A stretch of 64,000 bases of DNA, taken from Bryobacterales bacterium (lineage in GTDB: Bacteria > Acidobacteriota > Terriglobia > Bryobacterales > UBA6623). The position numbers and the translations under genes are program-made. The DNA lies in assembly GCA_026713545.1 (NCBI GenBank), contig JAPOOG010000040.1:36184-100183 (forward strand), written 5' to 3'. This document shows positions 47,327 to 53,119 of the stretch, one piece after another. The notes beneath the pieces are model-generated. The model made no database searches. It was not told the DNA's origin and worked only from the letters and a program-made list of their open reading frames with translations. Each line of letters begins with the position of its first letter. Position 1 is the stretch's first letter.

Positions 47327-48115
47327 ATGGAACTCTTCTTCGTCTCACTTGCGGCGCTGTTTGTCGCCGCCCTCACCCTCTACTCCGGATTCGGACTGGG
47401 CACGCTGCTCATGCCTGTCTTTGCTCTGTTCTTCCCGCTGGAGATGGCCGTTGGCGTCACGGCGATTGTCCACCTGCTGAACAACCTGTTCAAGGTGGGG
47501 CTTGTGGGGCGCCATGCATCGTGGCCCGTGTTCTTGCGGTTCGGTCTGCCTGCAATCCCGGCTGCCTACCTGGGTGCGCTGCTGCTGACAAGCATGGCTG
47601 AGCGCCGCGTTTTAGTGGCTTACGCGCTCGCCGGCCGTGACTTCGAGGTCACCGTGATCGGCCTTGTCATGGGAATCCTCATTGGAGCGTTTTCGCTGCT
47701 CGATCTCCTTCCGGGTTTTGACCGACTCCGTTTCAGTCCGAAAATCCTGCCGCTCGGCGGTCTGTCGTCCGGTTTCTTCGGCGGTCTCTCAGGCCACCAG
47801 GGCGCTCTTCGCTCGGCGTTCCTTCTGAACACCGGACTCTCGAAGGAAGCTTTCATCGGCACCGGCGTACTTTGCGCCGTGGCGGTCGACATCACTCGGC
47901 TCGCCGTCTACAGCTCCGCGGCTTGGAGCGAACAAGCCGGCTCGCTGTTCACCGGAGACGGATTGAGATTGCTGCTTACGGCGACGATCGCCGCCTTCGT
48001 CGGCTCCTATTTCGGCGCAAAGCTCGTAAAGAAGGTCACCATGAGTCTGGTGCGCCGCCTGGTGGGCGTGATGCTTCTGCTCCTTGCCATCGCAATCGCT
48101 GCCGGCTGGATCTGA
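47327..48115 (+). CDS. TauE/SafE family permease
   Basis: Polytopic inner-membrane protein of 262 residues, from a family that exports sulfite, sulfoacetate or related organosulfur anions. About seven or eight hydrophobic helices are visible. The two family repeats show as S-G-F-G-L-G-T-L-L-M-P-V near the N terminus and G-L-S-S-G-F-F-G-G-L-S-G-H-Q-G-A in the middle. The substrate cannot be told from sequence. It follows tyrS by 10 bases, and its 3' end faces the broken DUF1501 gene across a repeat-containing gap. Confidence 0.88.
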   Translation: MELFFVSLAALFVAALTLYSGFGLGTLLMPVFALFFPLEMAVGVTAIVHLLNNLFKVGLVGRHASWPVFLRFGLPAIPAAYLGALLLTSMAERRVLVAYALAGRDFEVTVIGLVMGILIGAFSLLDLLPGFDRLRFSPKILPLGGLSSGFFGGLSGHQGALRSAFLLNTGLSKEAFIGTGVLCAVAVDITRLAVYSSAAWSEQAGSLFTGDGLRLLLTATIAAFVGSYFGAKLVKKVTMSLVRRLVGVMLLLLAIAIAAGWI

Positions 48116-48131
48116 TCAGAAACATCTCCCA

Positions 48132-48194
48132 GATCAAGCGGCATTGACGCCCATCCGGATGTTTCCCACTTGAGCGATCCGCACACGGGCAGCG
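48132..48194. repeat. Palindromic dispersed repeat, copy 2
   Basis: Second copy of the repeat at 1053-1114, again between convergent gene ends. The outer CAAGCGG arm now faces CCACTTG (one mismatch). The inner stem is kept as CATCC/GGATG although its bases differ from copy 1. That pattern suggests the fold matters more than the sequence. Confidence 0.6.
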
Positions 48195-48207
48195 AAAAAC
48201 TAAAAGA

Positions 48208-48260
48208 GGAAAAACTGACCTGCATTGCTTACCACGCGGCGAGGCGAAGTGCGTGAGAAA
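48208..48260. repeat. Partial dispersed repeat (family of 40166 and 59721)
   Basis: Reverse-complement match to the right end of the 59721-59876 repeat (GTGGTGAGAAATGCAGGTCAG-like, here read as CTGACCTGCATTGCTTACCAC), joined to GCGGCGAGGCGAAGTGCGTGAGA. The second block recurs at 59701-59720 and, inverted, at 56319-56348. Confidence 0.5.
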
Positions 48261-48297
48261 CCCGCCACGCCTTCCACGGGACTTGAGCTGCGCGCTG

Positions 48298-48568
48298 CTA
48301 AGCGATGATCTTCTTCGCCACTAAGCCCGCCACATCCGTCAGGCGGAAGTCACGCCCACTGTAGTGGTACGTCAGCTTCTCGTGGTCGAAGCCGAGCAGG
48401 TGGAGCACCGTCGCATGGAAGTCGTGGATGTGCATGCGGTCTTCGACGGCATGGTAGCCGATTTCGTCCGTCGCCCCATGCACGTACCCTGCTTTGAGAC
48501 CACCCCCGGCCATCCAGATGGTGTACCCGTAGGGATTGTGGTCGCGTCCGTCCCCTCCCTGCGAAACG
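48298..48568 (-). pseudogene. 3' part of DUF1501 gene, separated by an insertion
   Basis: The last ~89 codons of a DUF1501 protein: [23 protein letters not shown], and the closing [14 protein letters not shown]. The reading frame continues exactly from the fragment at 51922-53113 once the element at 48569-51921 and one 8-bp target copy are removed: G-E-F-G-R-T-P-V-S then Q-G-G-D-G. On its own it lacks a start and is not expected to be functional. The frame past the junction runs into the element's terminal repeat. Confidence 0.92.
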
Positions 48569-48591
48569 GGTAGTGCCTCAAAAGTGCGTGG
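48569..48591 (+). repeat. Left terminal inverted repeat of the IS1-like element
   Basis: Reads GGTAGTGCCTCAAAAG...GTGG and is the exact reverse complement of 51899-51921. It directly follows target copy GCGAAACG (48561-48568). Confidence 0.93.
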
Positions 48592-48604
48592 TACTCTACA
48601 GTGA

Positions 48605-48868
48605 TCATGAGTCACGAAGCCGGTCATGAACCCGCTCTACTGCCAGAAGAACTCTCGCGTGCAGGTATCGAATCTTCTCCTGAAGATCGGGAGATCCAGC
48701 AGTCTTTCCTCGAAGGGTGCGCTCTAGTTCGGCGTCAAGAAGGTACCGAAAATGATGCTTTTGTTCGCGTGATCGAGACGACGATAGCTCGTGCTTTGCC
48801 ATCGCTGCTGCGAGACATTCGGCGTACATACTGCACGCCTCAACCCCCGCCAGTTCGTTCCTCGTCAT
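48605..48868 (-). CDS. Possible cargo protein of 87 residues
   Basis: Unrecognised small protein: [19 protein letters not shown], later [13 protein letters not shown] and a helical [16 protein letters not shown] end. It follows the 48890-49876 gene by 21 bases on the same strand and ends 13 bases before the left terminal repeat, which supports a real last gene of the cargo operon. No good ribosome-binding site is present, and a plus-strand frame over the same bases (48607-48870) is a competing reading. Confidence 0.45.
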   Translation of the reverse strand: MTRNELAGVEACSMYAECLAAAMAKHELSSSRSREQKHHFRYLLDAELERTLRGKTAGSPDLQEKIRYLHARVLLAVERVHDRLRDS

Positions 48869-48889
48869 GACGAGGACAGCCTAGCAAGC

Positions 48890-49876
48890 TCAGCGGCCCA
48901 GCGGAGAGAACCCATCTTCGATCTGGCCGAGGCGTTGCCGCAGGTGTTCTTCCGGGCTCATCTTGTCGAAGGCTTGCCCGCTACGTGAAGATTTTGCCGG
49001 CGTGAAAGGTGTCGCGACCGGGACTACGGGGACCGCCGAGATAGCGCCGCTGGCGCGATTGGCTCGCAGCCCCATCGGAATGGCGAGACCATCATTGCCT
49101 TTCGGGCCGAATTCATTGTCGGTCACGGCGACCACGAGGCGGCCTTGGAATCCTTCTGAGAAGCTCCAGCCGGGAAACCATTCGGGAAGCAGCCCGACAG
49201 AGTGGCTCCACTGATCTCCATATTCCGGGGCGTAGCATATCAGCGTGTGCCCTTCGGGGTCAGGGTAAGGCGACCCGTCGAGACCGGCCAGCGCCAGGCA
49301 CGTTTCGTTGGCAGGGTCTTTCCACAGCGCCAGGCCCGTGGTGACGGCATCGGTTTCTTCGACAAAGACAGAGTAGGCTACTTCATCGTTGAAGAACGGA
49401 GGGGTCAGGGCGGCCACGGTGAGAGGGGGTACGGTGACCTCGATCCCTGTCGCGTCATTGCGGTAGGTCAGCACCGCGCTCGTCATCTGAGTGTCTCCCT
49501 CAAAAGCGGGGAACTTGGTGAGTTGCGCGACAAGAACCCCGCCGCGAACCACTTCATCGGCATCGACGTTGGGCCACTCGCTGTAGATCTTGGTCCCGCC
49601 GGGCGGGATCGTGAACAGCGGGACGCTGCCGGATTCGAACCCTTCCTGAAACGACACCGCTTGAGGGTGGTTCTTGTCCACTAGGACGACCGTAAATCCA
49701 TTCACCGCAGTCGTGGGCGAGTTGTTGGTGACGGCAAGCTGGAAACTCCATCCGGAACCGATGACGAAGTCCGCGAAGATGACGAAATCCGTGGCTTCGG
49801 AAACAAGGCTGCCTTGGGGGAAGGCGGGCGCCGTAAACAGGACTGCGGCGATCAAGAACACAACTGCTGTTTTCAT
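48890..49876 (-). CDS. Secreted cargo protein of unknown function
   Basis: Unrecognised 328-residue protein with a clear signal peptide (M-K-T-A-V-V-F-L-I-A-A-V-L-F-T-A-P-A-F-P-Q). The mature part looks beta-rich and Ig-like in its first half (F-Q-L-A-V-T-N-N-S; F-T-V-V-L-V-D-K-N; F-T-I-P-P-G-G-T-K-I-Y), with many aromatic and acidic residues, and ends in a charged helix (S-P-E-E-H-L-R-Q-R-L-G). It is cargo of the IS1-like element and reads away from the transposase. A long inverted repeat covers its probable leader (49929-50054). A secreted surface protein is unusual cargo for an insertion sequence. Confidence 0.8.
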   Translation of the reverse strand: MKTAVVFLIAAVLFTAPAFPQGSLVSEATDFVIFADFVIGSGWSFQLAVTNNSPTTAVNGFTVVLVDKNHPQAVSFQEGFESGSVPLFTIPPGGTKIYSEWPNVDADEVVRGGVLVAQLTKFPAFEGDTQMTSAVLTYRNDATGIEVTVPPLTVAALTPPFFNDEVAYSVFVEETDAVTTGLALWKDPANETCLALAGLDGSPYPDPEGHTLICYAPEYGDQWSHSVGLLPEWFPGWSFSEGFQGRLVVAVTDNEFGPKGNDGLAIPMGLRANRASGAISAVPVVPVATPFTPAKSSRSGQAFDKMSPEEHLRQRLGQIEDGFSPLGR

Positions 49877-49928
49877 GAGGTCTCTCTGCTCCTTTCCGCA
49901 ATGGCCGGGCGAAGGGCGCCGGGCCGTT

Positions 49929-50054
49929 GCAAACGCTGTAGAGAAGACAGAGATCTCGCCTGTTCGCTCTGGCCCGGGGAGCTACCCCGGACCTTCAGCG
50001 AGCTGTTGTATTCAGCGAGCGGCCCGGCTTAGCGGGAAGCTCTACAACGTTTGC
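49929..50054 (-). other. Long inverted repeat upstream of the secreted cargo gene
   Basis: GCAAACGCTGTAGAG at 49929-49943 pairs with CTCTACAACGTTTGC at 50040-50054 (one mismatch in 15). Read on the minus strand, the enclosed ~96 bases contain a nine-base stem (GGTCCGGGG with CCCCGGGCC) and a direct repeat GCTCGCTGAA twice. It lies about 50 bases before the gene start, as a structured leader RNA would. Confidence 0.4.
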
Positions 50055-50078
50055 GGGGGATAGGATATCACGGTGGGG

Positions 50079-50366
50079 CTACTGATTCCAGGAAGGAACC
50101 ATTTGGGAGAGGCGCTCTTCGAGGACATCGATCAGGTTCTTGTTACGGCGAATGCCGGAGAATGCTGCTTCCACATCGGATTGTTTCGGGCAATCCACAA
50201 CATCGACGTATTGCTCATCCTGCTCGCTTTCGAGAGCGGCGGCTGCCTTGCGCAATCGTTTTGCGATCTTTTCTGCCTTGGCACGGTAGCAGGCGAGTTC
50301 TTTTTTGGCTTGGCTGCGTTCGGAGAAGGCTGCGGCGATGGTGATGTCCTGTTCTTCCTGCGACAC
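50079..50366 (-). CDS. Small coiled-coil cargo protein
   Basis: Unrecognised 95-residue protein, highly charged and helical: M-S-Q-E-E-Q-D-I-T-I-A-A-A-F-S-E-R-S-Q-A-K-K-E, then A-E-K-I-A-K-R-L-R-K-A-A-A-A-L-E-S-E, ending L-E-E-R-L-S-Q-M-V-P-S-W. It forms a predicted coiled coil without membrane or zinc motifs. It lies in the left arm of the element, divergent from the transposase and upstream of the secreted cargo gene on the same strand, about 200 bases away across the long inverted repeat. A regulatory or structural role is possible but not shown. Confidence 0.65.
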   Translation of the reverse strand: MSQEEQDITIAAAFSERSQAKKELACYRAKAEKIAKRLRKAAAALESEQDEQYVDVVDCPKQSDVEAAFSGIRRNKNLIDVLEERLSQMVPSWNQ

Positions 50367-50404
50367 GATCCCATGGTAGCATCAGGCAAACCACAAATAG
50401 AAAG

Positions 50405-50443
50405 AGCCCCTACCTTGCCGCTCCTTAGAGCGAGGTAGGGGCT
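50405..50443. other. Strong two-level hairpin between transposase and cargo genes
   Basis: AGCCCCTACCT (50405-50415) pairs perfectly over 11 bases with AGGTAGGGGCT (50433-50443). Inside is a second stem, CGCTC-ctta-GAGCG. Read on the minus strand it is followed by CTTTCTATTT, a partial U-tract, so it could stop minus-strand transcripts that cross the transposase gene before they reach the cargo genes. Confidence 0.5.
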
Positions 50444-50522
50444 CCAGGGCCAGCGTAAGCCGGACCGACGAACCTAGACACTCGTCATTCTGGCGCATTG
50501 GCCCGGGAAGGTCAAGCCAGAA

Positions 50523-51416
50523 ATGACGTGCCACAACTGCGCGGCATCCTGCCGTGCGCATGGCCGCAACCGCAACGGCACCCGGCGCTACCGCTGCCCC
50601 ACCTGCCGCAAGACGTTCTCCGAGTCCCGCCGTACCATCGGCAACATGTATCTACCGATCGACAAGGCGCTCCTCGCCGTGCATCTGCTCGTCGAGGGCA
50701 ATTCGATCCGGTCGACGTCGCGCATCGTGGGGATCGAGCAGAACACGATCAGCTCGCTGTTGCTTCATGCCGGCGAGGGCTGCGCCGAGCTGCTCCGCAA
50801 CCGCATCCGCGCTGTGCCTGTCTCGCACCTCGAGCTCGACGAGATCTGGACCTTCGTCTTGAAGAAACAGAAGCGCGTGATGTACGGCGACCCCAAGACG
50901 GTGGGCGACGCTTATTGCTACATCGCGCTGGACCGCGGGAGCCGCCTGGTCGTCGCCTACCACCTGGGCAAGCGTGACGATCAGAACACCGTGCGTTTCA
51001 TCCGGAAGGTGCGTGCGGCGACCGCCGGCACCTGTCAGATCTCGACGGACGCCTATGCGGCCTATCAGCCGGCCATCGGCTTGCTCCTCGAAGATCGGGC
51101 CAGCCACGCGAAGATCGTCAAAGCTGTCGGCCCTGGCCGGATCGAGGCCGGTATCGGGCAGCCGAACCTGGATGAAACCGAAACCACCTACGTCGAGCGG
51201 CTCAACGGGACGCTGCGGCAGCACTCGAAGCGCCTCACGCGCAAGACCTATGCATTCTCGAAACGCTGGAAGATGCTGGACGCCGCCCTGGCGCTGTTCT
51301 TCGCCCACTACAACTGGTGCTGGGTTCAGCGCACGCTGAAAACCACACCGGCGGTCGCGGCGGGGCTGGCCAGTGAGCCTTGGACGCTCGAAGAACTGCT
51401 TACCGAAAGTGCATGA
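50523..51416 (+). CDS. IS1-family DDE transposase, single frame
   Basis: Transposase of the surrounding element, 297 residues in one frame with no programmed frameshift. The N terminus has an IS1 InsA-like zinc ribbon (C-H-N-C near residue 3; Y-R-C-P-T-C-R at 23-29) and a helix-turn-helix region (S-I-R-S-T-S-R-I-V-G-I). The catalytic triad is visible: Asp106 in L-E-L-D-E-I-W, Asp176 in I-S-T-D-A-Y, Glu225 in Y-V-E-R-L-N-G-T-L-R. The element's ends and 8-bp duplication fit this family. All catalytic residues are intact, so it may be active. A strong hairpin terminator follows at 51446. Confidence 0.92.
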   Translation: MTCHNCAASCRAHGRNRNGTRRYRCPTCRKTFSESRRTIGNMYLPIDKALLAVHLLVEGNSIRSTSRIVGIEQNTISSLLLHAGEGCAELLRNRIRAVPVSHLELDEIWTFVLKKQKRVMYGDPKTVGDAYCYIALDRGSRLVVAYHLGKRDDQNTVRFIRKVRAATAGTCQISTDAYAAYQPAIGLLLEDRASHAKIVKAVGPGRIEAGIGQPNLDETETTYVERLNGTLRQHSKRLTRKTYAFSKRWKMLDAALALFFAHYNWCWVQRTLKTTPAVAAGLASEPWTLEELLTESA

Positions 51417-51445
51417 GTGCAGGTGTGATAATCTGAAACGAAAGA

Positions 51446-51472
51446 AGCCGGCGCTTGGGGCGCCGGCTCTTT
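51446..51472 (+). terminator. Rho-independent terminator after the transposase gene
   Basis: AGCCGGCGC pairs with GCGCCGGCT (nine bases, loop TTGGG), followed by CTTT. It lies 29 bases after the transposase stop codon. Confidence 0.65.
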
Positions 51473-51492
51473 GAAAAACTGCTGGGGGTGCT

Positions 51493-51557
51493 TTGACGAG
51501 GCCCCAACAAGGAAGTGGACTTCCTTCCTTGTACCGCACACCGTGCGTCCTCGTCAA
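51493..51557 (+). ncRNA. Candidate three-way-junction RNA in the right arm of the element
   Basis: TTGACGAGG (51493-51501) pairs with CCTCGTCAA (51549-51557). Inside are ACAAGGAAG (51507) paired over nine bases with CTTCCTTGT (51524), and CGCAC-acc-GTGCG (51535-51547). Linkers are five, two and one bases, so the three helices meet cleanly. It lies after the transposase terminator and before a small gene with its own ribosome-binding site. A 16-codon frame (GTG 51586 to TAA 51634, M-K-T-Q-H-V-D-A-Y) lies between. No RNA family was recognised. Confidence 0.4.
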
Positions 51558-51719
51558 GCATTCCCTGGGGAGAGGGGGTGCCATCGTGAAAACCCAGCAC
51601 GTAGATGCCTACGCAGCCCTGATTGGGTGTGAGTAAGGCGGGGGGACGCCGCCCTGAACAGGCGTTTCCAACGTTGCGGCGCCCCTGCCCCGTTTTCAGA
51701 ACAGAAAGGAGAAACCGCC

Positions 51720-51890
51720 ATGGCCAAATTCAGAATTGAGTTCAGAGGTACCTCGGAATCCGAAACCATCGAAGCAGAGTGGGTGGTGGCGTCAGTTGAC
51801 AGCTACCAATTCCAGAAAAATGAAGGCCGCAAGACTGTGACGCTCGGCCTGGTCCCCATCGAGGCTGTTCGCTGCGTTATCAGAGAGTGA
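51720..51890 (+). CDS. Small cargo protein of 56 residues
   Basis: Unrecognised small protein with an excellent ribosome-binding site (AAAGGAG, nine bases before ATG 51720). It reads M-A-K-F-R-I-E-F-R-G-T-S-E-S-E, then E-A-E-W-V-V-A-S-V-D-S-Y-Q-F, and ends A-V-R-C-V-I-R-E. Alternating hydrophobic residues suggest a small beta-sheet fold. It is the last gene before the right terminal repeat (stop eight bases away). It is preceded by about 250 bases of structured, apparently non-coding sequence that may control it. Confidence 0.65.
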   Translation: MAKFRIEFRGTSESETIEAEWVVASVDSYQFQKNEGRKTVTLGLVPIEAVRCVIRE

Positions 51891-51898
51891 GCTAGTTT

Positions 51899-51921
51899 CC
51901 ACGCACTTTTGAGGCACTACC
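51899..51921 (-). repeat. Right terminal inverted repeat of the IS1-like element
   Basis: Exact reverse complement of 48569-48591, followed by target copy GCGAAACG (51922-51929). A TAG inside it (51917-51919 on the minus strand) truncates the DUF1501 frame after P-V-S-R. Confidence 0.93.
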
Positions 51922-53113
51922 GCGAAACGGGAGTGCGTCCGAACTCGCCGGCCCAAATGACGAGCGTATCGTCGAGCATGCCGCGGGACTTGAGATCCTT
52001 GATCAGGCCGGCGATGGGTTTGTCGACTTCAGCCGCATTCTGAGTGTGTTTGCGGAAGAGGTCGCTGTGCTGGTCCCACTTGTAGCTATGCGTGCATTGG
52101 ATGTATCGCACGCCCCGCTCAGCCAGACGGCGCGCCAGCATGCATTGCCACGCGAAGTCCTTGGTGACCTCCTGGTCATAGCCGTAGAGCTTCTTCGTCG
52201 CGTCGGACTCCCGTTCGACCTCGAAGGCCTCCGGCGCCTTGACCTGCATCCGGAAGGCCAGCTCGAAAGCCTGAATGCGCGCTTCCAGTTCCGGATCGTG
52301 CTTGCGCAACTCCGCGTGGCGACGGTTGATGTTCTGCAGCATGTCGAGCTCATAGCGCTGCTGCTCTTGGGAGAAACCCTTGTGGGCGAGGTATTCGATC
52401 GGCTCGTCCTTGAACTCCTCGATCTTGAGGCCCGAGTGACCGATGGCGGTTCCCTGGAAAGCGCCTGGCAGAAACGCGGACGACCAGTTCTTCGCTCCGC
52501 CGTGCGAGAGCGCCGGCTTGATCGTGATGTATCCGGGAAGATCCTGGTTCTCCGTGCCCAGCCCGTAAACTGCCCATGAGCCCATACTTGGCCGAGTGAA
52601 GGTGCTCGACCCCGTAAACGTCTGCAACAGCGCCGCGCCGTGATCGACACCTTCGCCCACCATAGAGCGGATGACCGTCAGGTCGTCCACCACGGACCGC
52701 ATGTGCGGGAACAAATCGCTGACGGGAATACCGCTGTCCCCACCTGGGCGGAACTTCCAAAGCGGCTTCATCAGCGGGCCGGGCGGCTGGTCGTCAAAAG
52801 CCAGCGGCCGCTTGATGGGGAGCGGCTTGCCGGCGTCCCTGAAGAGCCTTTCCTTCGGGTCGAAGGTATCGACGCTCGACGGCCCTCCGTGCATGAACAG
52901 GAAAATGACCTGCTTCGCCTTCGGGGTGAAGTGCGGCTCGCGGGGCGCCAGCGGGCGTGCGCCCATCCCATCGGCCGCCGCCCGCAACAGGCCTGCGTCA
53001 GCAAGAGCGCCCGCCAATCCGAGGTAGCCGAACCCGCAGGCAGCGTCGCGCAGCATCGCGCGCCGGGTGGTGACCCTCGGGTCGCTCGGGAGCTTCGGCC
53101 GCTTCGGTTCCAT
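51922..53113 (-). pseudogene. 5' part of DUF1501 gene, interrupted by the IS1-like element
   Basis: First ~397 codons of a DUF1501 protein, a Tat-exported family that usually accompanies DUF1549/DUF1553 cytochromes. The leader is T-T-R-R-A-M-L-R-D-A-A. Family landmarks follow: F-L-F-M-H-G-G-P-S-S-V-D-T-F-D-P-K, T-V-I-R-S-M, and V-I-W-A-G-E-F-G-R-T-P. The frame then enters the insertion and stops at TAG 51917-51919. The remaining ~89 codons are at 48298-48568; together they give about 485 residues, the normal size. It starts six bases after the cytochrome gene at 53120, so both were one operon. Residual activity of the truncated product is unlikely but untested. Confidence 0.92.
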
Positions 53114-53119
53114 CTGGCC

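Larger units (their letters stand above)
48569..51921. mobile_element. IS1-like element with passenger genes (3,353 bp)
   Basis: Perfect 23-bp terminal inverted repeats (left 48569-48591, right 51899-51921, starting GGTAGTGCCTC) flank the segment, and an 8-bp target duplication GCGAAACG lies at 48561-48568 and 51922-51929. It sits inside a DUF1501 gene and the junctions rejoin in frame when it is removed. The transposase at 50523-51416 is of the IS1 type; GG-starting ends of about 23 bp and an 8-9-bp duplication fit IS1, although IS1595 also gives 8 bp. The length is several times that of classical IS1 because of cargo genes. The outermost genes stop 13 and 8 bases from the inverted repeats, so cargo and ends form one compact unit. 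Confidence 0.93.

Noticed and set aside
48607..48870. Plus-strand gene at the left end of the IS1-like element
   Set aside because: The competing minus-strand frame fits the cargo operon direction and ends beside the terminal repeat, although the choice is not certain.
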